From the NCBI GenBank assembly GCA_002506175.1, contig DAXB01000019.1, forward strand, positions 1-23,140: a DNA stretch of 23,140 bases, in the 5' to 3' direction. The stretch's first letter is position 1. Every line of letters starts with the position of its first letter. A program made the translations under genes and the position numbers. This DNA comes from Methanomassiliicoccaceae archaeon UBA113 (GTDB lineage: Archaea > Thermoplasmatota > Thermoplasmata > Methanomassiliicoccales > Methanomethylophilaceae). Under the pieces are notes generated by a model. That model made no database searches. It had not been told where the DNA came from and worked only from the letters and a program-made list of their open reading frames with translations. This document shows positions 16,175 to 23,004 of the stretch, in pieces.

Positions 16175-16607
16175 TGTCTTTTGCCATGCGGTATGCCGAC
16201 CCTCCGTTGGAATAGAAGTTCTCCATCCTCTCGGCTACCCAGAAGCCGTTCCTCTGATAGAACCTGAGGGCCTTGACATTGCTGGTACGAAGCTCAAGCT
16301 GTATCCTGGAGATGCCTTCCATGTAGCATCTGGTGTGGAATGATTGGAACAGCTGTGTACCCACTCCTTGGTTACGGTGATTCTTGTCTACCGCGAAGAG
16401 GGATATGGAACAGACGCTCTGGTTGATCCTGAAGCTGCAAAGGATCCCAACGATATTGCCGAACAGATCCTCAGCGATAAGCTGACCGTTGGGCCATTCA
16501 GCGAGGAAGAACTCTATCGCATCCAAGGAGAAAACGTCATCCAGATTGCTGTTGACTACATCCAGTATCCTGACGGCATCTGCCATGGTTGCGAGTCTGA
16601 CTATCAT
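16125..16607 (-). CDS. GNAT-family N-acetyltransferase (RimI-like)
   Basis: A 160-residue acetyltransferase. The acetyl-CoA loop is visible as HRNQGVGTQLF (77-87; Q/RxxGxG/A pattern at 80-83), preceded by the strand ISLFAVDK. It is followed by RIQLELRTSNVKALRFYQRNGFW (101-123), the motif-B region with the family's N..A..FY...GF signature. Length is normal. The family acetylates small molecules or protein N-termini; the substrate here is unknown. ATG (16605-16607) overlaps the TGA of the upstream PLD-like gene, so translation is probably coupled. The last 17 or so codons overlap the 3' end of the convergent surface protein gene; this tail (RRRSFFSYDTGRTGS) lies beyond the conserved domain. Confidence 0.85.
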   Translation of the reverse strand: MIVRLATMADAVRILDVVNSNLDDVFSLDAIEFFLAEWPNGQLIAEDLFGNIVGILCSFRINQSVCSISLFAVDKNHRNQGVGTQLFQSFHTRCYMEGISRIQLELRTSNVKALRFYQRNGFWVAERMENFYSNGGSAYRMAKDIRRRSFFSYDTGRTGS

Positions 16608-18613
16608 CTCTTCTTTCCTCCAAGTCTTGTGATTCCGACAAACGCTGCCAGGATGACTGCGATTATGGGGGCGAGATATGCTCCTATCTTATCAAGTATG
16701 CTGGTGGATCCGGGATCTGAGGGGGAGTCTCCAACCGTGAATGCGTGTGTGATCAGACCCTTTGCGCCATTGGTATCGGTAACGGTCACTTTGAGTGTGT
16801 AATCGCCGTTGTCGAGAGAATAGGATGTGCGCGGGATATTTGTGGTCTTAACTGTTCCGTTCAGGTCCCATTGGTAGGTGAATGTTCCTTTCTGTGAAAC
16901 CGAGACGCTGAATATGATGTCCTTTCCAGATGAGTAGTGCTTTTCACCCTGAGTTAGTTTCACATCAAGACCGCTGTATGTGTAGTTGCGATCGAAGTCC
17001 TTCGAGAAGGATTCTGCGAAGAAATCGGAGACCTCTATGGAATGGATTGCGACGGCCATCTCTCTGTTGTTATTGATGGATGTTGATGTCCAGTTGATCG
17101 AGCTAACCAAGGAGATATCATCGCAGATAAGGCCCTTGTTGTGTACATACGGGTCGGACATGTTGCATGCCTGGATGCGGGATGTGAGATTGATCTTATC
17201 AACCTGTGTTTTTGCATCGCCTTCGTCGTTGGATGAGTTGAGGATGAACTTGGCGCTAACACCCCTATCGGCCGCCTGAGCCATGTGCTTGATAGGTGAT
17301 TCGGTGGTGATGTTAGCAAAGGAGCTTGTGATGCTCTGCTGTTCGGAGTATACTCTGGTCTTGGCGTTGTCTATATAGTAGTTGAAAGCGTTTCCGGAAC
17401 TATCCGGGGACATCACAGGCGTAACTTTTGCGGAAACGGTAATCGATTCGTATTCATCCGTGGGAGCTTTGTAACTGGTCTCGGCAGGTTCAACGGTAAT
17501 GACGTAGTCCTGGAATGATATTATGTCCGACATGTTGGTATCGAGATCCGTCCAGAAAACCTTCTCCATGTATGATGCGTACTCCTTGCTAGCTACCACA
17601 GCACCCCATCCGCGGTTATTCGGACTGGAGTAGGGATCCGCAGTTAACTTTCCGCTTAAGTTGCCTGTTGTCCAGTTCTCGGATGTGACGATTACGGTCT
17701 CTGAGTCTATGATGCAGTATTTCGCATGGACATACGTGTATCTGTCCGACGAGCTTCCGCCAATGAAGTATATCTCCCCTCCTGCATCAATCAAGGCCTT
17801 CATGTATCTGGAATCGCTGCTGAATGATGTGTATCCCAGCGGATCTGCTTCCAGGAGCACAACGACATCAACATGCTGATCCCCTTTCCTTTCCTCAAGG
17901 TCACACAAGAGGCCGTAGAGGTTCTTGTTGGTCAATTCGTACATCGTGATGTATACGGTGTCTTTCGCAGCTTCTATGGCATTGTAGATGGGTATGCCGC
18001 CCGACTCAGGGAACAGGAATGGGGTGACAGTAGCATCGAATTGTATTGAAGGATCGAAGAAGTTGGTGGTGATACCGTTCTTGTAGTTCATCCAATCCGA
18101 TGCTGTGTTTCCTGATGATATCCTCAGGGCGAAGTATCCTGATTTGAATTTGAAAGAATCCCCATGCCAGAATGAACAATCGGATACGGTCTTGTCTCCG
18201 AAACAGAAGGCATCGATCATGGTCTCTCCAAGGTACAGGTAGAGGTCGTCACCAGAAGTTGCGAGGTTGAATTTGCTTTCTATCGATACTCCCTTGTCAC
18301 CGTCGGTATATGTGGGATAGCGCCCCTGGAAGTCCGAGTCTTCAACTATGTTCCTGACGATGGTGATCGTGTCCGCCGCATCCAGTTTGAAAGACTTGGT
18401 GAATGTGACCTTTCCCTCGCCATCGGAGATGACATACCCTTTAAGATCTATCTCAGATGAAGAGTAGTTGTGTATCGATACTCCCTCGTCCGCATCCGTG
18501 CGGTTTACTTCGTACAGCAATACGCCCTTTTCGGCACCGTCATAGGTTACGAAATGAACGGCTGAGAATAGCATCAGCAACACAACCGCCACAGCGGCGA
18601 ACTTCGGGTTCAT
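16604..18613 (-). CDS. Exported phospholipase D-like protein with lamin-tail and PKD-type domains
   Basis: A 669-residue surface protein with several domains. It starts with a signal peptide (1-24), then a lamin-tail-like beta domain (about 30-170; VSIHNYSSSEIDLKGYVISD is diagnostic). Two phospholipase-D half-sites follow: HxKxxxxD at His296/Lys298/Asp303 with SENWT, and His491/Lys493/Asp498 with SSINWT. Near the end come a PKD-like beta sandwich (about 550-627), a C-terminal membrane helix (about 641-660) and GGKKR. Both catalytic motifs are intact, so phosphodiesterase activity on lipid or nucleic acid outside the cell is likely; which one is unknown. The arrangement resembles secreted PLD-family nucleases with a lamin-tail domain. 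It lies 44 bases after tpiA in the same direction and is coupled to the GNAT gene by a four-base overlap. Confidence 0.85.
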   Translation of the reverse strand: MNPKFAAVAVVLLMLFSAVHFVTYDGAEKGVLLYEVNRTDADEGVSIHNYSSSEIDLKGYVISDGEGKVTFTKSFKLDAADTITIVRNIVEDSDFQGRYPTYTDGDKGVSIESKFNLATSGDDLYLYLGETMIDAFCFGDKTVSDCSFWHGDSFKFKSGYFALRISSGNTASDWMNYKNGITTNFFDPSIQFDATVTPFLFPESGGIPIYNAIEAAKDTVYITMYELTNKNLYGLLCDLEERKGDQHVDVVVLLEADPLGYTSFSSDSRYMKALIDAGGEIYFIGGSSSDRYTYVHAKYCIIDSETVIVTSENWTTGNLSGKLTADPYSSPNNRGWGAVVASKEYASYMEKVFWTDLDTNMSDIISFQDYVITVEPAETSYKAPTDEYESITVSAKVTPVMSPDSSGNAFNYYIDNAKTRVYSEQQSITSSFANITTESPIKHMAQAADRGVSAKFILNSSNDEGDAKTQVDKINLTSRIQACNMSDPYVHNKGLICDDISLVSSINWTSTSINNNREMAVAIHSIEVSDFFAESFSKDFDRNYTYSGLDVKLTQGEKHYSSGKDIIFSVSVSQKGTFTYQWDLNGTVKTTNIPRTSYSLDNGDYTLKVTVTDTNGAKGLITHAFTVGDSPSDPGSTSILDKIGAYLAPIIAVILAAFVGITRLGGKKR

Positions 18614-18657
18614 GGCTATCGCTATGTGTAGGATAATAAAAAGATGTCCCAGAGAAT

Positions 18658-19329
18658 TCAGATGTATCTGATGAGATCTCTGATGACGGATTCGGGGTCT
18701 TTGGATTTGACGACTCCGGATGCCAGGAGAACTCCGTCTGCGCCAAGATCGATGGCAGTTTTGACGTCTCCGCCGTGCTTGACTCCAGCTCCGCAGAGCA
18801 CAGAGATGCCTTTATCGACCGATTTGACGGACTCGACTGTGTTTGAAACGATCTCAGGGTTGGCAGAGGTCACCGAGATGTCCCCTCCTATGAGCTCAGG
18901 AGGCTCGACGGCGATGAAATCGGGCGAGAACTGTGCGAGTTCCTTCGCTACGTCAACTGTATCTGCGCAGACACATGTGATGAGTTCCAATTCCTTGCAC
19001 ATTTGAACACAAGTGCCCACATCTTCCGCGGGCTGCTTGTGTTCCGAGTGGTTTATCAGGGTACCGCTGGCACCTGTTGCCTTCACGAGTGAAGGTGTGG
19101 TGTACCCTGTGCCCGATCCGGGCTTGCGGGGATCCACATTCTGCGACAGAACTGGTATCTCGACGCTGTCGGCGACATACGAGAGCTCGACCATGGGAGG
19201 ACAGATTGCCAAACCCACTCCGGTCTCGTCAACAATGTTTTGGCATATCTCGGCGAGGTGGAGGGCCTTGACACCCTCAACCTCGGAGTAAACCTTGCAG
19301 TTGATTATGATCGCCGGTTTTGTCAGCAT
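18658..19329 (-). CDS. tpiA: Triosephosphate isomerase, archaeal type
   Basis: It interconverts dihydroxyacetone phosphate and glyceraldehyde 3-phosphate in glycolysis and gluconeogenesis (cytoplasm). The product has 223 residues, the short archaeal length. Catalytic residues are in place: IINCK (Asn10, Lys12), INHSEH (His94) and AVEPPELIG (Glu142); the phosphate-binding CGAGV and LLASGVV strands follow. The frame is open far upstream (to 19485), but that part lies inside fbp and reads as shadow. ATG 19327-19329 is preferred because it sits four bases after the fbp stop with GAGTGATT as a ribosome binding site, and gives the family N-terminus MLTKPAIIIN. It is the second gene of an fbp-tpiA operon. 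Confidence 0.93.
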   Translation of the reverse strand: MLTKPAIIINCKVYSEVEGVKALHLAEICQNIVDETGVGLAICPPMVELSYVADSVEIPVLSQNVDPRKPGSGTGYTTPSLVKATGASGTLINHSEHKQPAEDVGTCVQMCKELELITCVCADTVDVAKELAQFSPDFIAVEPPELIGGDISVTSANPEIVSNTVESVKSVDKGISVLCGAGVKHGGDVKTAIDLGADGVLLASGVVKSKDPESVIRDLIRYI

Positions 19330-19333
19330 CGAA

Positions 19334-20557
19334 TCACTCGACATCCGCTTTCTTGGTTGTCTTCTTCCTGCAGCAGGTCTTCTTCGCAGGTGCATCCTTT
19401 TTGGGTGCCTCGGAAAGGTCGACGAACCTGTCTGTGAGTGCTTTGAGGACTTCGGGCCTGGAGGTGTATTCCATCTCTTCTGCACCGAGGATCGAGGGTA
19501 CGAATGGTCCCTGGGACCTCATGAACTTGGATGCCCTGATTGCGTTCCTGCGTGCCTCGTCGAATGTGGATGTTCCGAAGAAGTCGACGGGGATGTGTTC
19601 TCCGTTCTTTGCTCCGTAGGGCTCGAGTCCCTGGAGTTTTCCATCGTTGAGCTGGAATCCGAGACAGCAGATTCTTGGAGGTCCGTCGAAGTAAGTGGGG
19701 TCGGAGTCCTCGGGGGAGCAGGGGTAGAACGCACCGATGTGCGATCCCCTCATCCATCCTGCGACGAGCATGGTCTGGTTGATGAAGGGCTGGGTGTACT
19801 CTCCGACCGAGGGGAGTCCGCTCTGGCACCTGCAGATGCAGACGGGATCGTCCTTTCCGACGTACCTTCCGGCGGTCATGTTGAGTTTGTCTGTGGAGAC
19901 AACGGCTGCGGGTCCGACTCCGGGGGCCCTTGCGTTGATTCTCTTGATCGCGTACCTGGATGTGTCTCCGAGAAGGGAGAGGATGCTCCAGGACTCCTCG
20001 GGAGCGGACATGACGACCTTCTTGTTGGCCATGACGTCCTGGATCTCGAAGTCGAATCCCTGTTTCGCCCTCTTGTCGATGACGAGTCCGGTAGTTGTGA
20101 ACGGGTCCATGAAGATTCTTGTGAGGGGCAGAGAGTATGCGGAGGGCTCGGTCTTGTCTGCCATGAAGAACAGCAGAGGTTCGGAACCCCTCTCCTCGAA
20201 GGTCATCTCGGCGGAACCGGGTCCGGCTCCCTTGACGTTTCCGGAGAATGCATCAGTGAGGATGTCCTGTCCGGCTGCGTAGAGCTTCATCTTCTTGGCG
20301 ATCTTTGTTGCCTGCTGGAAGCACTCCCATGCGGCTCCGTGGACGTCCTTGTTTCCCTCTCCCTTGTAGTGAGTCATGTAGAGGTTGATGTCGTCTCCGA
20401 CGCGTGTGACGTAGAAGTCCTCGATTGTTCCGGCTTTCTGTGCGTCCTTGAGGACATTCCTTGCTGCATCGAGCATCGATGGGTGGGGCCTTGCGTGTCC
20501 AACGACCGATCCGACGTCAGCCTTGATTATAGAAACTGTAACTTTCTCAGCAGACAT
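19334..20557 (-). CDS. fbp: Fructose-1,6-bisphosphate aldolase/phosphatase (archaeal bifunctional)
   Basis: This enzyme condenses triose phosphates to fructose 1,6-bisphosphate and dephosphorylates it to fructose 6-phosphate, the committed gluconeogenic step in many archaea. The 407-residue product begins with VSIIKADVGSVVGHARPHP, holding Asp14 and His21 of the metal site. DD (55-56), MADKTEP (Asp134, Lys135) and RYVGKDDP follow; in the last, Tyr232 and Lys235 have the spacing of the known catalytic Tyr/Schiff-base Lys pair. Later GSHIGAFYPC and FDGPPRI blocks are present. The C-terminus carries an extra Lys/Cys tail (APAKKTCCRKKTTKKADVE) that I do not know from the family. tpiA follows within four bases, so the pair shares the triose-phosphate pool. 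A TATA box and AAGGAT lie upstream. Confidence 0.95.
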   Translation of the reverse strand: MSAEKVTVSIIKADVGSVVGHARPHPSMLDAARNVLKDAQKAGTIEDFYVTRVGDDINLYMTHYKGEGNKDVHGAAWECFQQATKIAKKMKLYAAGQDILTDAFSGNVKGAGPGSAEMTFEERGSEPLLFFMADKTEPSAYSLPLTRIFMDPFTTTGLVIDKRAKQGFDFEIQDVMANKKVVMSAPEESWSILSLLGDTSRYAIKRINARAPGVGPAAVVSTDKLNMTAGRYVGKDDPVCICRCQSGLPSVGEYTQPFINQTMLVAGWMRGSHIGAFYPCSPEDSDPTYFDGPPRICCLGFQLNDGKLQGLEPYGAKNGEHIPVDFFGTSTFDEARRNAIRASKFMRSQGPFVPSILGAEEMEYTSRPEVLKALTDRFVDLSEAPKKDAPAKKTCCRKKTTKKADVE

Positions 20558-20585
20558 GATAATCCATATCCTTTCGTTGCTTCCC

Positions 20586-20596
20586 CTATAATAATG
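20586..20596 (-). promoter_or_regulatory. TATA box for the fbp-tpiA operon
   Basis: On the minus strand the site reads ATTATTATAGG, centred about 33 bases before the fbp ATG (20557). AAGGATATGG between the two would serve as ribosome binding site on a short leader. Confidence 0.45.
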
Positions 20597-20781
20597 CGCA
20601 TTTAATAAAAGGTTGGATTGGGATGTCTACATGTATGGGTTATTTCGGGCATACTGTTACGTTTGTATGCCTCCATTCGGCCGATTTCCTATAAGCGCCA
20701 ATCTACAATCGGACCTGCATGCACATTCCCGTGGTACTCCGACACCCTTAATAGAGGATTAAACAATCGGGTGTCGATCAC

Positions 20782-21537
20782 ATGGCTGGCAATATGACGC
20801 TGGTGCTCCTCCGCCACGGAGAGAGCGATTGGAACAAGAAGAACCTGTTCACCGGATGGACCGACGTGGACCTGTCCGATACCGGCCGCGCGGAGGCTAT
20901 CTCCGCCGGTAAGATCATGAAGGAAGAGGGATTCGACTTCGATGTCTGTTATACATCATACCTGAAGCGTGCAATCCATACTCTCAACCTCGCTCTCTGT
21001 GAGATGGATAGGGAATGGCTGCCCGTGATCAAAACATGGAAACTTAACGAGAGGCACTACGGTGCGCTCCAGGGGCTGAACAAGGCAGAGACGGCCGAGA
21101 AGTACGGTGAGGACCAGGTTAAGAAATGGCGCAGATCTTATGACATCCCGCCACCAAGCTTAGAGGAATCGGATGAGAGGAATCCAGCGCTTCAGGAGCA
21201 GTACAGAGGAGTCGACAAGGAGCTGTTACCGCTCACCGAGAGCCTGAAGGATACAGTCGCTAGGGCCGTGCCGTTCTTCAACGATGTCATAAGACCCAGA
21301 ATGCTTGCCGGAGACAGGATAATCATCGCCGCTCACGGAAACTCTCTCCGCGCCCTCGTCAAATATTTCGAGGATATCTCGGACGATGACATCGTCGGTG
21401 TGAATATCCCCACTGGGATCCCGCTCGTGTATGAGTTCGATCCCGACTTCAAGGTTATCTCCAAGAGATATCTGGGGGATCAGGCTACCATCGATGCCAA
21501 GGTCAACGCTGTCGCTAACCAGGCAAAGAAGAAGTGA
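20782..21537 (+). CDS. gpmA: Phosphoglycerate mutase, cofactor (2,3-BPG)-dependent type
   Basis: It interconverts 3- and 2-phosphoglycerate. The 251-residue length matches dPGM. The histidine-phosphatase motif LLRHGESDWN (His12 is the phospho-acceptor) is near the N-terminus, followed by NLFTGWTDVDLSDTG, Arg63, KLNERHYGALQGLNK (Glu90) and IIAAHGNSLRALVKY (His185). These are the strong dPGM signatures, not those of the alkaline-phosphatase-like iPGM found in most archaea. dPGM has been described in Thermoplasma, so the gene may be ancestral in this lineage or acquired from bacteria. ATG 20782 is used because GGGTG (20769-20773) is well spaced; ATG 20794 would drop four residues. It is divergent from fbp. 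Confidence 0.94.
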   Translation: MAGNMTLVLLRHGESDWNKKNLFTGWTDVDLSDTGRAEAISAGKIMKEEGFDFDVCYTSYLKRAIHTLNLALCEMDREWLPVIKTWKLNERHYGALQGLNKAETAEKYGEDQVKKWRRSYDIPPPSLEESDERNPALQEQYRGVDKELLPLTESLKDTVARAVPFFNDVIRPRMLAGDRIIIAAHGNSLRALVKYFEDISDDDIVGVNIPTGIPLVYEFDPDFKVISKRYLGDQATIDAKVNAVANQAKKK

Positions 21538-21548
21538 GTCAATCTTAT

Positions 21549-21572
21549 ATTCCGGATGCCCGCATCCGGGAT
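21549..21572. terminator. Hairpin between convergent gpmA and the NikR-like gene
   Basis: CCGGATGC (21552-21559) and GCATCCGG (21562-21569) form a perfect inverted repeat, extendable outwards by one G-U and two A-T pairs. It begins 12 bases past the gpmA TGA. There is no strong T-run directly after it, but the position between converging genes suggests transcript-end formation for gpmA. Confidence 0.5.
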
Positions 21573-21674
21573 TCCAAACTTGTTCGTACTTATTTCTGGA
21601 TTTGGATGTCCCATTTTTTGGATTGAAATCTAGTTATTTCTCGGTAGCAATCCGACAATCAAACACAGATAAGT

Positions 21675-22058
21675 TCAGCTGCGTACGAATTTGACGTAAT
21701 CGGCCTTGCCCTGGGCTTGTATTTCCCTTAGCATGTCCGATAGGATGGGGGCTTCGCATGATACCACCATCACTTCGAGGCATTTGTGGTTCTGTAGATG
21801 GGAGTGCATCTGAGTTTTGATGTACTTCTCGTACTTTGCCTGTATCTGGATCATCCAAGGGTCGGCGTGGTTGCTCCTGACGATTATGAGGACGCCCTCC
21901 ACAGAGCCTTCCATGCCCTCCATCTCATGGATCGCGGACATCGCAGCGAAAATCGATGCGCGAACAGCCTCTGACCTGCCCCCGAGTCCGTAGACTTGTT
22001 GGATTTTATCGAGAGCCTCTATGTTTTCCTCATTGAGCGAGATGCTTACGATGCCCAT
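21675..22058 (-). CDS. NikR-like metal-responsive regulator (ribbon-helix-helix plus ACT-like domain)
   Basis: A 127-residue protein with the two-domain NikR layout. An N-terminal ribbon-helix-helix DNA-binding domain, GIVSISLNEENIEALDKI (2-19) with GGRSEAVR (26-33), is followed by the C-terminal metal-sensing domain. NikR's metal ligands are three His and one Cys. Here MHSHLQNHKCLEV supplies His85, His87 and Cys93 at the usual spacing, but the residue matching the first ligand (His76 in E. coli) is Ala74 in QIQAKYEKY. Metal specificity may therefore differ from nickel. ATG 22058 is chosen over GTG 22064 because AAGGTGTGATT gives a proper ribosome binding site. It is divergent from a ZIP transporter, with a perfect palindrome between, so it probably regulates both genes (inference). 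Confidence 0.88.
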   Translation of the reverse strand: MGIVSISLNEENIEALDKIQQVYGLGGRSEAVRASIFAAMSAIHEMEGMEGSVEGVLIIVRSNHADPWMIQIQAKYEKYIKTQMHSHLQNHKCLEVMVVSCEAPILSDMLREIQAQGKADYVKFVRS

Positions 22059-22072
22059 AATCACACCTTATT

Positions 22073-22091
22073 AACAATCGACACGATTGTT
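22073..22091. promoter_or_regulatory. Palindromic operator between the regulator and ZIP transporter genes
   Basis: AACAATCG (22073-22080), a three-base spacer and CGATTGTT (22084-22091) form a perfect 8+8 inverted repeat, 15 bases before the regulator ATG. It is the most symmetric site in the gap and suits a dimeric ribbon-helix-helix protein. AT-rich promoter material (about 22094-22132) lies beside it, so binding could block both promoters. Confidence 0.6.
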
Positions 22092-22149
22092 GATATTTAT
22101 TATTAACTTGACATCAATACTTTAATAACAGAAATGTAAACGGAATGCT

Positions 22150-22932
22150 ATGGAACCGATAGTAGGATTCATCCTGTTCGCAGCTCTTCTCGTCATAATA
22201 TCGATGGCAGGGGCAGTCATCCCCCACATCAAGGTGCTCTCTGATAATCAGGCGCATCTTCTGGTATCGCTGAGCGCAGGAATATTCCTCGGACTTCTGT
22301 TCCTGATGCTGCTGCCGGAGGCTCTTCACGAGTCCGAGGAAGCAGGTTTCGACGTGCACACAGTTATGTATGTGATTCTAGCAGGATTCGTTCTGATAAT
22401 GGCTATCGAGGTCTACCTGAAGCACAGGAACATGCCTACATGCACATGTAAAGAATGCGTCGAGGGACACGACCACAAGGTGACCACATTATCATCGTTC
22501 GTAGGACTTTCGGTCCATGCCATTTGCGACGGAATGGTCCTCGCCGCTGCATTCTACGCCGGCGAGGAGATAGGCCTGGTTGCCACTGTCGGCATGTGCA
22601 TACACAAGTTCGTCGTTTTGTTTTCGCTGTCATCGACGATGATCCTCACGGATATCGACACAAGGGATGCCATGAAATACCTTCTTGGATTCGCTATGCT
22701 TACGCCCATATCTGGAGTTCTTTTCTTCCTATTGTTCGGCGGCATGTCTCTTGAAGGCGTCATCGGTCTCCCGCTAGCATTCGCAGCGGGCACGTTCATG
22801 TATGTTGCTCTGTGTGACATGCTCCCGGAAGCCTTCCACAGGAGAGGCCAGGACCTTAAATCACTTCTTTTGGTCATTGCAGGCATAGTGTTGATAGCGC
22901 TCATCAATTACGTCTTCCCGCACGTGCACTGA
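22150..22932 (+). CDS. ZIP-family divalent metal transporter
   Basis: A 260-residue polytopic protein with about eight membrane segments, of the ZIP type that brings Zn, Fe or related metals into the cytoplasm. The helix-4 metal motif is present as GLSVHAICDGMVL (His123, Asp127). Helix 5 has MCIHKFVV, where the family normally has His-Glu; the Glu position is Lys153. The long loop between helices 3 and 4 carries TCTCKECVEGHDHK (Cys98, Cys100, Cys103, His107, His109), a likely metal-binding loop, and the protein ends HVH. The Glu-to-Lys change may alter metal choice or coupling. It is divergent from a NikR-like regulator with a shared operator, suggesting metal-dependent control. The TGA lies inside a terminator stem. 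Confidence 0.87.
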   Translation: MEPIVGFILFAALLVIISMAGAVIPHIKVLSDNQAHLLVSLSAGIFLGLLFLMLLPEALHESEEAGFDVHTVMYVILAGFVLIMAIEVYLKHRNMPTCTCKECVEGHDHKVTTLSSFVGLSVHAICDGMVLAAAFYAGEEIGLVATVGMCIHKFVVLFSLSSTMILTDIDTRDAMKYLLGFAMLTPISGVLFFLLFGGMSLEGVIGLPLAFAAGTFMYVALCDMLPEAFHRRGQDLKSLLLVIAGIVLIALINYVFPHVH

Positions 22933-22957
22933 GAGGTGGGACGCCCCCCATCTCTCA
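22930..22957 (+). terminator. Hairpin terminator of the ZIP transporter gene
   Basis: TGAGAGGTGGG (22930-22940) pairs with CCCATCTCTCA (22947-22957), eleven base pairs including one G-U, with a six-base loop. The stem begins with the stop codon itself. It separates the transporter from the next gene's promoter. Confidence 0.6.
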
Positions 22958-22973
22958 TAGATGTCCTAAAAGT

Positions 22974-22980
22974 GATATAT
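22974..22980 (+). promoter_or_regulatory. TATA box for the aspS-like gene
   Basis: GATATAT is centred about 28 bases before ATG 23005. This predicts a leaderless or nearly leaderless transcript; no Shine-Dalgarno is visible. Confidence 0.4.
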
Positions 22981-23004
22981 GCCGTGCTTATTGTCATACT
23001 TCAT

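Noticed and set aside
19330..19485. Extended start of tpiA at 19485
   Set aside because: The extra 52 residues lie within fbp and are Arg/Pro-rich with no similarity to triosephosphate isomerase; ATG 19329 has proper spacing and a ribosome binding site.
19295..20605. A 436-codon open frame on the plus strand opposite fbp
   Set aside because: The minus strand encodes an unmistakable FBP aldolase/phosphatase with all catalytic motifs. The antisense product is Ser/Cys/Val/Gly/Asp-rich with no domain; it stays open because of codon bias.
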